Shown here: positions 37,432 through 48,946 of the stretch, piece after piece
Position numbering within the stretch: position 1 is the stretch's first letter
Layout: the number at the start of each line of letters is the position of its first letter
Assembly: GCA_905182985.1 (NCBI GenBank)
Contig: CAJJDN010000127.1
Coordinates: forward strand, 246,844 to 310,843
Source: Paramecium sonneborni
Taxonomy: Eukaryota; Ciliophora; Oligohymenophorea; Peniculida; Parameciidae
Reading direction: 5' to 3'
DNA: 64,000 nt
Position numbers and translations under genes: made by a program
The notes under the pieces: generated by a model
What the model saw: the letters and a program-made list of their open reading frames with translations, nothing else
Database searches by the model: none
What the model was told of the DNA's origin: nothing

Positions 37432-38737
37432 ATGAAATAATAATCAAATAGAAATTTGCTAGAGTTGAGATAGCATGTTAAATAATCATTATTCAAATCA
37501 TTGAAGACTGAAAGATGTCAATACACGACTGAAACTAAGAGATCCAAATCTATAACATAATGGAAATAATTTACATTAAATAAATAAAATCAACAATCCA
37601 AAATCACCAAATTTCATGATGTGTATAAAGTAACAAAAAAAATTGGAACTGGTGCTCATGGAGTTGTTAAGATCTGTTATAAAATTAAAGATTAATTAAA
37701 AATTAACTATGCTGTTAAAAAATTGTCATGTCAAAACGATCCTGAATTAATTCGAACTATCATTTAAACCTTTAATATCAATAGAACATTGAATGATAAT
37801 CCCAAAATAATAAAATCGTATGATTTATACATAGATGAAAATGAATAAGTGGCTTATTGGGTGATGGAATATTGTAATTACAAAAGTCTCCAATCTTACA
37901 TGCAGAAATCAATCCCTGATATTGCAATTTAGTAGATAATGAAACATTTAGCTCAAACCATAACTGAAATCCATAAGAAAGGTATTTGCCATAGAGATTT
38001 AAAGCCAGATAACATATTAATAAAACTACATGGTTAAATTGATATTAAGATCATTGATTTTGGTGTGTCTAAGAAATTCATGATCAAAAAGAAAAATGAT
38101 AAAATATATCATGAAATGTGGACTAGAACAGGTTCTTTACTCTATTAAGCCCCAGAAACCTTCTTAGGTGGAGGATATGATGAAAAAGGTATCTCTATTT
38201 TTTAATTACATTTTAGTTGATGTATGGAGTGTTGGAGTTATCTTATATCAACTTCTCTGTGGTAAATTTCCATTTTACTGTGATTCTAAGTTAGATACAA
38301 TAGAATTGATTACTGACCTCAATTAAACTATTGATTAAAATAAGGAGTTTAAACTATTATAGCCACTTCAAATTGATTTATTAAGAAGACTTTTAAATAA
38401 AAATCCAGAAAAACGATTAACTGCAGAAGAATTTTCATTGCATCCTTGGATTAATGAAGTAGGAACATAAAAATCTACTTCTAGAGATGACTTATAAATT
38501 AACAAGAACAGTGAAATCACTACATCTGTCAATCTTGATTCTACATCAATAAGAATTGATTTCTCTAATCATATACATTATGCCCAAAAGCAATTTTAAG
38601 ATTTGGTTATACAAATCAAAGATCATGTTATTGAAAATTCTTAAAGTAGAAAAAGTAGCTATTAAATACCTTCAGCTCATACATCTTATGATGTTTCACC
38701 TATTAATTAAATAGATGAAACTAAATTTAAAAAATGA
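37432..38737 (+). CDS. Serine/threonine protein kinase, apparently active
   Basis: ATG 37432; one 28-nt intron (38189-38216) gives exactly 426 codons, 425 residues. All catalytic motifs are present: glycine loop IGTGAHGVVK, VAIK-type YAVKKL, HRDLKPDN catalytic loop, IDFGVSKK for DFG, YQAPET for APE, then VDVWSVGVILYQLLCG and a C-lobe ending EKRLTAEEFSLHPWI. The architecture is CAMK-like. About 75 residues before the domain are basic and Gln/Ser-rich; about 100 after it are Ser/Thr/Gln-rich without a recognised regulatory domain, and no EF-hands are seen. Confidence 0.93.
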
Positions 38738-38818
38738 ATTTCTAAATTTGTAAGAGTTGTATTTATTTTTGTATAATATAAAATCTATCCTAATAAATAT
38801 TAATATCTAATTCATTTT

Positions 38819-39643
38819 TCACATTATTATCTTTCTTTATTTTATAAGTTTTAAATATATAGAAATTATAAAACAATAAATATTTATATAATAATAATAA
38901 TAATTATTATTATCATTATTAAATAAAAAGAAATAGAAAAAAAATAAGTAAATTCATCTACAAACTCTCTTCCAACCTAATATTACTTCATTTCGATCCC
39001 ACCAATATTAGTATTAATGTTCCAAACTATGATTAAATTAAATTATTACCCAACTCTAACTTATGTGATTTCATATTAACCATTAGTTTAATTCATTTTT
39101 AGTTTTCTTGAGTAATTATTCTTTGTCCATCCAGAATCTTCATAATTTTATTCAGCAACACAAACATATCCATTGCCTACTTCAACAATTACAGCAACAT
39201 GTCCATAAGGTTATTTTTGAGTCCTTGGATAAATTATTAAATCTCCTATTTAAGGAGCCCTATGTATTTAATTTTATTTTATACGAATTTGATTTATTTG
39301 GAAATGTTGAAAATTATAAAGTCCCATTTAGAGTTGTCAAATCATCCACATTATTTAACTAATATATTTGATCCGCGCAATTAATTTCCTTAAATGCAGC
39401 TGCAAAATTAGTCACTATAAATCTTCTTGCATATTCAACACATTAATATCTATCTCTTAATTTTTATTTTTACTTTACTCCTAATAATACGTCTCTCATC
39501 AATCCTGATTCCTCTTTTTTCAAAAAACTTTTATAACTATTCCATTTAGAATGATCATAATGAATTCCAACATTTGAATAAGCTTTTACATTATGAGCTT
39601 CTCCTAAAACAGATCCCCATTATTTTTTATTGTATTATCTCAT
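38819..39643 (-). CDS. CHAP-domain amidase, glutathionylspermidine/trypanothione amidase class
   Basis: ATG 39643. The order of motifs follows the amidase domain of bacterial Gsp synthetase/amidase: WGSVLGEAHNVKAYSN, then RYQCVEYARRFIV with the catalytic Cys, NCADQIYQL, and after a 25-nt intron APQIGDLIIYPR, PYGHVAVIVEVGNGYVCVAEQN carrying the catalytic His and acidic residue. These enzymes cut the glutathione-spermidine amide or peptidoglycan-type amides. The ATP-grasp synthetase half is absent; the protein ends about 60 residues after the CHAP core in low-complexity Ile, so the exact stop (TGA 38821-38819) is unsure. The first copy here is complete; 40076-40853 is a truncated artefact copy. 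Confidence 0.87.
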
Positions 39644-40074
39644 GATAATATATTTAAATTATAATTTCTGAATTCTTAATTTATATTATTAACTTAAATT
39701 TTAATAATTAATTAAATATCAATGAAATCACTTCATTTTAAAAATATATCTAAACTTGGATTCAAAGGAGAACTTTTTTCAACTTATTATTTTGCTTTAA
39801 CAATTAATTTTTTCATCAAAAAATTTTATTAAATATAAAATAGATCTTTATCAGTCATCTTCTAATGAATTCCTTTTTACAATGGCTATATAATATGGCA
39901 ATAATTTTACATTATATTATTTTCTCTAATTTATTGTAATTGAATTTTCTAATTAACTATTGTGATGAATAGATGTGCAAGTTTCTATTTCAGATGTTTT
40001 TTCATTTGTTAGTATCAATTTAAATGTATTTGTACTCATTTCCTTGATACATTAATCTAAGTTTACTAATAATC
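38866..40074. repeat. Assembly duplication, left contig end (1209 bp)
   Basis: Apparently identical to 40076-41284, separated by a single N at 40075. It contains most of the CHAP amidase and the 3' end of the next minus-strand gene. It includes a near-palindromic ATA/TTA tract around 38887-38920 that could have hindered merging. Confidence 0.9.
39733..40074 (-). pseudogene. Truncated duplicate 3' end of the 40943-41939 gene (assembly artefact)
   Basis: Same C-terminal sequence and stop as the gene at 40943-41939, cut by the N at 40075. Not a separate gene. Confidence 0.85.
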
Positions 40075-40075
40075 N

Positions 40076-40853
40076 TTATAAAACAATAAATATTTATATA
40101 ATAATAATAATAATTATTATTATCATTATTAAATAAAAAGAAATAGAAAAAAAATAAGTAAATTCATCTACAAACTCTCTTCCAACCTAATATTACTTCA
40201 TTTCGATCCCACCAATATTAGTATTAATGTTCCAAACTATGATTAAATTAAATTATTACCCAACTCTAACTTATGTGATTTCATATTAACCATTAGTTTA
40301 ATTCATTTTTAGTTTTCTTGAGTAATTATTCTTTGTCCATCCAGAATCTTCATAATTTTATTCAGCAACACAAACATATCCATTGCCTACTTCAACAATT
40401 ACAGCAACATGTCCATAAGGTTATTTTTGAGTCCTTGGATAAATTATTAAATCTCCTATTTAAGGAGCCCTATGTATTTAATTTTATTTTATACGAATTT
40501 GATTTATTTGGAAATGTTGAAAATTATAAAGTCCCATTTAGAGTTGTCAAATCATCCACATTATTTAACTAATATATTTGATCCGCGCAATTAATTTCCT
40601 TAAATGCAGCTGCAAAATTAGTCACTATAAATCTTCTTGCATATTCAACACATTAATATCTATCTCTTAATTTTTATTTTTACTTTACTCCTAATAATAC
40701 GTCTCTCATCAATCCTGATTCCTCTTTTTTCAAAAAACTTTTATAACTATTCCATTTAGAATGATCATAATGAATTCCAACATTTGAATAAGCTTTTACA
40801 TTATGAGCTTCTCCTAAAACAGATCCCCATTATTTTTTATTGTATTATCTCAT
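40076..40853 (-). pseudogene. Truncated duplicate of the CHAP amidase (assembly artefact)
   Basis: Starts at ATG 40853 and matches the gene at 38819-39643, but is cut by the N at 40075 before its stop codon. It should be merged with the left copy. Confidence 0.85.
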
Positions 40854-41284
40854 GATAATATATTTAAATTATAATTTCTGAATTCTTAATTTATATTATT
40901 AACTTAAATTTTAATAATTAATTAAATATCAATGAAATCACTTCATTTTAAAAATATATCTAAACTTGGATTCAAAGGAGAACTTTTTTCAACTTATTAT
41001 TTTGCTTTAACAATTAATTTTTTCATCAAAAAATTTTATTAAATATAAAATAGATCTTTATCAGTCATCTTCTAATGAATTCCTTTTTACAATGGCTATA
41101 TAATATGGCAATAATTTTACATTATATTATTTTCTCTAATTTATTGTAATTGAATTTTCTAATTAACTATTGTGATGAATAGATGTGCAAGTTTCTATTT
41201 CAGATGTTTTTTCATTTGTTAGTATCAATTTAAATGTATTTGTACTCATTTCCTTGATACATTAATCTAAGTTTACTAATAATC
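40076..41284. repeat. Assembly duplication, right contig end (1209 bp)
   Basis: Second copy of 38866-40074; unique sequence resumes at 41285. The copy of the CHAP gene inside it, complement 40076-40853, lacks its 3' end. Confidence 0.9.
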
Positions 41285-41939
41285 GATGGGAGATTTTATT
41301 ATTATTCTGATTATACTATTTTATTACTAATTATTATTCTAATTATTAATTAAAATTAATTTAGGTATGAATTTTTTAAGTATAATTTTTTGGTATATTG
41401 ATTTCTTTTTAAGACTATTAAAAAAGATCTTAGATAGCTGGAACTGTAGGATGATGAGTATGAATTTTAGATTACAATTTAATTTTGGATGGTAAGTCTA
41501 TAGTTAGCTTGAAATCAGTTTAATTTTTAGGAGTTTATGTTAATGTTTCACTAGTTAGACAAATTTATCTATCTGAATAATTTTTATGAATTTTATCTTC
41601 TCTATAAGTCTTACTTGGACTAGCATAATTTAATTGATTTCCAAAATTTGTAATTTTGTTGTTGATTCCACCAGAAAATGCAGAAACACTAGCACCAGAC
41701 TGTGTTTATACTTTATTAGATGGTTTAGGAGAATTAAGTTAGAAAGGCTATGATTAGACTCTTTAATGAATATTTGTGGATTTGCTGATGTTATTCATGA
41801 ATGTGAATATGTCATCAAGATTGGAATTGGGTTTGGAGGCAAGATTATAAAGTTAATCAAGTTAAGTCTTAAGTTTTGGTTCTATAATGAAGTTCGAAAC
41901 AGTCATTACAAGATTGCATATAGCTGATCTTATATCCAT
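40943..41939 (-). CDS. Uncharacterised 324-residue protein, paralogue of its upstream neighbour
   Basis: ATG 41939 (MDIRSAICNLVMTVS); one 22-nt intron gives exactly 325 codons to TGA 40945-40943. The N-terminus ends in STNIHQRVQSQP, the middle is Ser/Asn/Gln-rich and probably disordered, and near the C-terminus comes DKDLFYIQQNFLMKKLIVKA. Both marks recur in the unit just upstream (41952-42677): SNHQRVNSQP and DDQLVAIQNNFLMKKQIVKG. The two units are in the same frame, separated only by TGA and four codons, so they may be halves of one protein. Function unknown. Confidence 0.65.
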
Positions 41940-41951
41940 AATATTAAATTA

Positions 41952-42677
41952 TCAAATTAAGAAGATCTGCTTTTCCATTTGTAATGGGGATTCTATTGTT
42001 ATGTCGTGGTGGAGTCCTTTAACAATTTGTTTTTTCATTAGAAAATTATTCTGGATGGCAACCAATTGATCATCACTCATTAATTTACTATTATATCCAG
42101 CAAATAATTTGTTAGATCCTTTACGATTGACTTAACAAGAACCATGTATATCTTGACTAATTCGTATTCCATAGGCAGTTTATATTTCAGAAGTATGATT
42201 ATAAATTTAGGAGAGAGTTTCTGTGTTGTTTTAGAATTATCTTAAACTAAGAACTATATCATTAAGTAATAAGATTTTATTTTTAAATTTACCAAATGAC
42301 ATTTCATTTTGTTATTATTTATTGACTTGTATTTCTAAATTACTATAAAGTTATCGAGTATCTTAAGTAGTTACTTTTTCTTCTTAAGATTTCTATTCAG
42401 ACTTTTATTCTGACATTTTCCTTTATGGTTTAAAATTAAAAGCAGTTACTCCGACTAGAGCATTCTATTTAACAACTTAAGGTGGTTTAGTAGGTTAGGA
42501 ATTCACTCTTTAATGATTAGATATCGATTTGGTAATAAATAATTTTATTTCAGCATCAGTTGATTTGGATTATAATTATACAACAATTTTATCAATTGTA
42601 TTCTTTAAGTTTAATGTTATCTATTGCTGATTTTTAATGTAATTAAGAAATGTAATAAATGCTTCTCTAAGTTCCAT
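41952..42677 (-). CDS. Uncharacterised 241-residue protein, tandem paralogue
   Basis: ATG 42677 (MELREAFITFLNYIKNQQQ) and one open frame of 242 codons to TGA 41954-41952. It shares an N-terminal HQRVNSQP and a C-terminal IQNNFLMKKQIVKG block with the next unit downstream. Twelve bases after its TGA that unit starts in the same frame. Either two tandem genes sit implausibly close, or one protein with a duplicated unit is interrupted by a TGA (mutation, base error or readthrough). Its ATG is 11 bp from the divergent pseudokinase ATG. Confidence 0.6.
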
Positions 42678-42688
42678 TAATTTATTAA

Positions 42689-44047
42689 ATGAAAAGTGTG
42701 GAACAGTTATTTCCTCAATTTGAAATAGTTAATATACTTAAATAAAACTCATTCAAGAAGTCCCTCATAGTTAAAAGAAGTGGTCATTATTACATGTTGA
42801 GGATATTCACATTGGAAAACATTCCTAAAGATAGAGTGTAAATGATAATTAAAATGTTAACAAAATTATCTAATACAAAGAACCCATATATTGTGAAGTT
42901 TTATGAAGCTTCTTTGGACTAAGAGATGAATTATTTAGGGTATTAGCTTAATTCGAATTATTAGAATAGTAAGTGATTATTTAGATAAATAATATGAATA
43001 TCCTATGAAAGAGGGAGATATTTGGAAGGCAATATAAGAAGTACCACATCAGCATAATTCATTTAGATTTCTTAAGGCTTATAATAAATACATCCGAAAA
43101 GGATTCATGGGAAATTGTTATTATCAAATGTGTTTTAAGGTCCAACCAACACTATTTTAGGAGAGATGAACATCCTCTATTATTTACATAAGAACAATTA
43201 TAATGATAGTTATTTATTGGCACCTGAATTCATTCGAACATAAATATATGATCATAAATCAGATATTTGGATGATGGGATATATGATGTATTAAATGATG
43301 TTTAAGGATCCACTTATTATTGCAAATAATTTAGATGTTTTACATAAAAAAATACTTAAAGGAATACACATTACGTACAATCCAAATTATAGTCTTAATT
43401 TAAATAATTTACTAAGATTAATGTTGGGTTATGATCCTGAACTCAGACCTAATATTGAACAAATCTTATTCTATTGTTAATAAGCATAACTTTCTTTAGA
43501 AGAAATTAATATGAATAGAATTTTACCAAAATTCAAGGCAGATAAATTAGTATTACACAAAAAGAGAATCGAAAAAAAACATTAAACTATTGAGAATATT
43601 GTTTATTTAAGTTAAGACCATTACAAATAACCATATTTTCCACCATCTAAAGTTAGAAAATAAAATAAATAATCTAAATAAATTACCATACCTAATGATT
43701 ATCATTATCCTTAAAAAACTATGTATTCAATGTCACTTCCAAAAGTATTGAATTATGAATTTAGTAAATTAAAAATTAAAGATAGTCTTGATTAATTTGA
43801 TATGTATATAAATTATCATCATATTTTATAGGTTATAAACTAAAACTCATATTCAGAAACTCAAAATGGATAATCTCATCTAAATCCAAAAAAATATTGT
43901 ACAAACTACATAAAGAAAGACTCATAATTAAATGTTGTTTTTTCAAGAGGATCAGTTCAACAAATAAAAAAGTTAAAGACTATTTTATTGATATTTAAGT
44001 TTTTTTTTATTTTATAATTAAATTATGAAGCACAGATATTAAAATGA
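42689..44047 (+). CDS. NEK-like pseudokinase
   Basis: ATG 42689. Two introns of 25 and 26 nt (near 42940 and 43040) join a kinase fold whose catalytic residues are missing. The VAIK-type Lys is replaced in YYMLRIFTL, HRD reads IHGKLLLSN, and the DFG position reads ILGEMN. The structural APE helix F region is kept: YLLAPEFIRTQIYDHKSDIWMMG, as is PELRPNIEQIL. The order and spacing (YIVKFYEASLDQ, then IWKAIQEISQGLQQIH) resemble NEK kinases. Probably a scaffold or allosteric partner. About 190 basic, Tyr/Lys/Gln-rich residues follow. The stop is uncertain because the next gene's ATG is at 44025. Confidence 0.78.
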
Positions 44048-44741
44048 GAATTGTTAAAATATTCTTTAAACACATCGATCAGAAAGATCCAGCAGCTCTA
44101 ATATCTTTTAAGATTTAACTAATAATAGTATTTTCTTAAGATAAAAAAAAGAAGCTCAATTATTATTTACCAAAAAATCTACTAAAGGCAATAAAATAAC
44201 TAAAAATGATGAATATTTATTAAATGTCAATGATATTCAATCATAATCTAGTAGATTGTACAAACAAAAAAAAATATAATAACTAAAAATTTAGTTATAA
44301 AGTTTAAAATAGAATTATGATAAATAATCATAATAATAGTTTAATCTATAAAAAACGATTGACAACACAATTAAAAAGTTATTGGAACTCAAATCTTAAA
44401 TTAATATAAATCTTATTGAGGAACCATGGTAAGAAATAATAAAAATGGAAAAAGATATATATGGTAATGAAGAGAATATAATTAAATTAATGCCTCTTCA
44501 AAATTTCAATGAAGTAATATCAGGCCATTAATTGACCATTCTAGAATTGTTATATTAATAGCAAAATTTGCAACAATAAAATTATTGGATAGCATAAATG
44601 AAATTATTACATGAAACATTTATCTAGAAAAACTTAACTATAGGATAAATTCTCAAACCTAAAGAGATCCCAGATAATTTAGAAAAATCAATCGAGATCT
44701 CATATGAAGAAATTACTTAATCATTTGGTAAAAAATGCTGA
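44025..44741 (+). CDS. Coiled-coil protein, 238 residues, unknown
   Basis: ATG 44025 (MKHRYQNENCQNILQTHR) opens 239 codons to TGA 44739-44741 with no intron. A Ser-rich start (SERSSSSNIFQDLTN) leads into a Lys/Gln/Leu coiled coil and a C-terminal half with conserved-looking segments (LMPLQNFNEVISGHQLTILELL and KPKEIPDNLEKSIEISYEE). It overlaps the uncertain 3' end of the pseudokinase. No family recognised. Confidence 0.6.
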
Positions 44742-44789
44742 TTTACATATATATATATAAATTTATAATTTATTAATTTATTAATTTAA

Positions 44790-45856
44790 TTTTATACAAA
44801 TACGATAAATTTATGAGAATATTTAGGAAAAATTAACCTTATTAGAAAGTTAAAGCAATGGTTTATTTAGTGTATTGTTAAATTGAATATATTAAGAATA
44901 TCAAATCTGAAGAATAAAAGATCCATTTTTTTATATTAATCTTTTTAAATTTGCCAAAAATTATGAAGATTTAGTAATTAAGTTTAAGGATTCAAAGTTT
45001 ATATAAAAATATATGGAAATTAAATGATAATTGACAATTTTCAGAAGCAGAAATTAATTGAATGCTTGATATAAAAGTGATTACTCTTTAGATTGAAGAT
45101 ATTACAAGAGTATTTTGAGTAAAATTAAAAAGATAAAATAGACATCTCTTATTTTATTAAATTTAATATCTTTTTTCAAGAATATTGGGGCTATAAAGAT
45201 TTAAAGAAAAAAAGGTCTAATGTGGATTAAATGTTGATTAGATCTTATTTGATTATAAAAATTAATTAATTTATTAATAGATTGATTGGTAATTGAATAT
45301 ATGTTTTGGATTATATAAAATGAATAAACCATAGTAGACAATATAATAAAATAAAATGAGTTAAGTAGTAAAACTTATAATTTTCTGATATTAAATTAAC
45401 AAGAAATAAAAGTTTGATATTTCCATATCCAAGAGAAATTCCACCATTATTTTAAGATATTAAATATATGCCTAAATTTTTGAAGTTTTAGGAAACTAAA
45501 GTAATAATATCATATAATTTAAATTAGAATAAGATCATAATAGGGATGTTAATATTACCATTATAGAATTTATGATAATAAATGATAAACTATTGGAATA
45601 ATGATTTGAAAAATACAAATAGGAATAAGCAATATTTGTTTAATAGTAAAAGAAACTATGGGATACAATTATTTAGGAGAAAATATTATTGTATTTGAAG
45701 ATTGAGAAAATAGAATGAAATATAATAATTATGAAGTGTAGAATAAAGAGTTAAAATAGGTAGAAATACAGAAGAGAAAAGTTAATAAAGATGTTATGAA
45801 ACATTGTCTAGTTGTATGAATAGAATAGTATTATTGAAATGATATAATTAATTAAA
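44790..45856 (+). CDS. Coding-like region, exons not resolved
   Basis: Good plus-strand segments alternate between frames: INLFKFAKNYEDLVIKFKD near 44940, LKILQEYFEQNQKDKIDISY near 45100, LIFPYPREIPPLFQDIKYM near 45420, and KELKQVEIQKRKVNKDVMK near 45750. This is what a multi-intron gene looks like, but I could not place consistent introns. It might be one gene running into the F-box protein at 45857 or a separate coiled-coil gene. Confidence 0.4.
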
Positions 45857-46324
45857 ATGTTTAAAAACTTACCAAGACATATAATAGTTTTGGGAATCTT
45901 ATAATATTTAAGCATAAATGATATTATAAGAATGAGAAGAGTTAGTAGATAATTGTGGATGATAATATCTACTCATTATTAAATGAATGTGTTTTTGTGC
46001 AATTCTTAGATAGATTTATCAAATTATAATCTAAAGGGAGTGTCATTATAAATAAAAGCTAAAGATTCTGGATTGAATAAAGATAAAGCATTACAAAATT
46101 ATTTGATGAAATTGAGTAGTGGAAGGATAGAATTGTCTTATTATGATAGTGCTTATTAAAAAATAGGATGTGATGAAATAGTATATATGGTATAGAAGGG
46201 AAAAGAGAAAGAAATAATTAGAAATATAGAATTATTTGGAGCATATCCATCTTCAATTAGTGTGTATCCAAATTCTTAATCATGTAAAATACTATAAATT
46301 TTGTGTATGATACTTTATATTTGA
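45857..46324 (+). CDS. F-box protein, 155 residues
   Basis: One frame of 156 codons from ATG 45857 to TGA 46322-46324. The N-terminus is a recognisable F-box: LPRHIIVLGILQYLSINDII then RMRRVSRQLW, matching the LPxxI ... IL.YL ... DL ... RRVSR.W pattern that binds Skp1 in SCF ubiquitin ligases. The remaining 110 residues show no LRR, WD or Kelch repeat, so the substrate-binding mode is unknown. The start could lie further upstream if the preceding coding-like region belongs to it. Confidence 0.7.
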
Positions 46325-46376
46325 TCGAATTATATTTATTTTCTTTTATAATACTAGATGATTATATGAATTGGAA

Positions 46377-46497
46377 TTAATTATACATATATGTATTTAA
46401 GTATTAATTATATATATATAGATATATGTATGTATTTAAGTATTAATAATATATATATATATATGTATTTAAGTATAAAATATACATATATAATTAA
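46377..46497. repeat. TA-rich microsatellite with atgtatttaagtat repeats
   Basis: Runs of TA dinucleotides alternate with three copies of a tatgtatttaagtat-like unit between the F-box gene and the next gene. Probably non-coding spacer. Confidence 0.7.
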
Positions 46498-46539
46498 GAA
46501 ATGTATTGAATCTATTGTAATATTATTAATTACATAATA

Positions 46540-47526
46540 ATGTCAATCAATTCATCACACATTTCAGTATAAGTAGGTCCAAATTATGAAGGTGAAGGAG
46601 CATGGAGTTTAAGGTAATGAAGGATATATAAAATTAAGTTTAAAAGCACTTATTAATAAATAAGCTGCAACATAACAATTGGAGTAGCTATAGAAATAAA
46701 CAGGTGGTAATTTAGATACAGAATGGGGAGTTGTATTTGCATTGAAAACAATTGATGGCAAAGCTTAAGAATTATAGAATTTTTTAAAGGATAAATTGAA
46801 TCCTTTATTAGAAGAAGAAGGGTTTCAATTTAAGACTCACTGTGAAGGATCAACATTATGGTTGTCAATTTAATTAAAACCAGAAGAAATGGAAGAAGTT
46901 AAAGAAGGATTCAATATGGTCTTTGCTTAAGGTAAAGATATAATTTATTTAAAATAACATCAGGTCTTGAAGAATTTGCTGATAAAAATGAAAATTCAAT
47001 CTAAATGTTATTATCATCTAATACAGATTTTACATTTGCCAGTGAACTTCTTAAAAAAGGGGATAGATTCATGTCAGTCATTATGAAGAGTCTTAAATTT
47101 GTTATGAAATTTGATCTTGCTTAAGAATTAGCATAAACTATTAAAAATGTTCTTGAAAATATTGAACCAGATGCTGCTAATGAACCTCCTATGAGTTTGT
47201 TTCTTAAGTTTAAGAATTTCAAAATTGATTTAGAATTCAAAAGTTCCGATGATTGTCCTGAATTTATTAGATAAAATGGATTCTTTGGAAAAAAGATTTA
47301 AAAATGGATTTAAGAAGGAGATGCAGCAGTTGAAGATGAATTAGCTATAGCCATCTTAAAATAAATTTAAGAAGTAATTATATACATTTCATTCTAGAAT
47401 TTACCAAATGTAGAAACTGATTTCTATTTTACAATTCCAAACTTTGTTGCTCTTAGTGGAAATGCTAAATTACCAGGTCTTGGTCAATTCTTATTAGAAT
47501 ATGGAAACATTATAGACAAATTGTGA
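46540..47526 (+). CDS. Conserved-looking 309-residue protein, unknown
   Basis: Introns 46614-46638 (25 nt) and 46932-46963 (32 nt) give exactly 310 codons. It starts MSINSSHISVQVGPNYEGEG and is acidic, with balanced composition unlike the low-complexity neighbours. Segments: LDTEWGVVFALKTIDGKAQE, QFKTHCEGSTLWLSIQLK, and near the C-terminus ETDFYFTIPNFVALSGNAKL. No signal peptide or membrane span. The fold looks globular, but I do not recognise the family. Confidence 0.75.
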
Positions 47527-47950
47527 TATCATTAAGATATATCATTGTTAAAATATATACATAATTCACATATTCATCTTGACTTATCTATTAATTCCTT
47601 TTGTTGATGCTCACTTTCTCTATCTTTATGTATAAGTATGTGATATCATAATTAGAATATTCTGAATATGCTTTTAGAGCTATTATTATTCTGATTCCAT
47701 GAACAAAAAATATATATTATTATTGAAATGTCAACATCTATTAAAAACTATTCCAAATACATTGTTTAATCTTTTTTCAATTTGGAATACCCTTCATTCT
47801 ATGAATTATACCCTAATCCTTAATTCAATTTCACTTACCATCTAAGTTAATTTAGGTATTGATTATTTAACATAACAAAATACACAATTTCCTTTCTAAT
47901 TAAATCGAATTATTTAATATTTTTAATTGGGATACTTTACATTACAATTT
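47527..47950. other. Intergenic, nothing recognised
   Basis: A+T-rich convergent spacer between a plus-strand gene and minus-strand coding-like sequence. No feature identified. Confidence 0.45.
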
Positions 47951-48930
47951 AAATGCTTTAAAACATAATTTTAATTTTGTAAGAAACAAAAGAATTGTAA
48001 ATTATAATTATTAAATCAAATTTATATCATAATCCTCTTTTTATAATCTTCCCTCTGAACTTAAATAACAATTTCAATTATTCTTTGAATTGCCTTCTCA
48101 TATTCTAAAGCAATATCATTTCACATTCTGATAGTATTGTCAAAAGATTTCTTCATTATCTGTTATTAATCTTAACATATATCCATAGAAATGATCATAT
48201 TGTTAGATTGATTAATCTTCCTCTTCAGATATTTTCAATAAATTTTAATAAATATTTTATTCTAAATTTTGATCATTATTTAAGTCTCTCAGAACTTTAA
48301 TGTAATTAATTTATTAGAATATATAAATACCCTCCATTTTAAGTTTCATTTATGCAAAAATGTTTCATAATTTTAGTATTTTTTTAATTTAACTGCATCT
48401 TAAATCTTTTTAATGATATTAGAAGAATCTTAAAGTATCAATATGATCTAAATAAGTATCTGTTTATCTAATGGAATCCAATATTTTAATGTCTTTACTT
48501 AAAAGATTTTGTTTATACTTTTAGACTATCTAAATTATTATGTAATTCCTTTATCAGCTTTTTTTCTTTGAAGTTTAACTATTTATATATTATTTAGTGG
48601 CTCTATTCAAAACTTATTCTACATCTTTAAAATATTTGGTCTTAATTCTAATTCAACTTTACATTAATTTCTTTAATCTGTATTTGATGCTCTTTAACTG
48701 TTTAAGAATTTAGAGCTTTATCTACTGATATAACTGATGTTAAAATTTGCATTCCAATTGAATTAAGATACTTACTAGAGTTGGCTTACTTTTACCAATA
48801 ATAGGATACCTATTCTATTTTACTTACCTTTTGGTCAAATCGCCTTCTTATGCGTTTCCAGTTAACAGTAACACTAGGATAATTAGTATTAATAACATAA
48901 TTATATTATAAAAAAAACGGATTATTATCA
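47950..48930 (-). CDS. Minus-strand coiled-coil coding region, model unresolved
   Basis: From about 48920 a good frame reads YNYVINTNYPSVTVNWKRI, then SSKYLNSIGMQILTSVISV and QTVKEHQIQIKEINVKLNQ, a basic then coiled-coil protein. A second frame from about 48530 reads KDIKILDSIRQTDTYLDHID. The first frame has no ATG after its upstream TGA, so it may be a continuation of the ubiquitin protease gene (stop at 48947) through a missed shift. A rival ATG at 48898 (MLLILIILVLLLTGNAQ) would encode a signal peptide but its frame fades quickly. Confidence 0.45.
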
Positions 48931-48946
48931 ATTTTAATTCATATAA

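Noticed and set aside
39108..39362. 84-residue plus-strand ORF, repeated at 40318
   Set aside because: Antisense shadow of the CHAP amidase; its doubling only reflects the assembly duplication.
41887..42069. 60-residue plus-strand ORF
   Set aside because: Antisense to the tandem paralogue units, which share motifs with each other and are the real coding strand.
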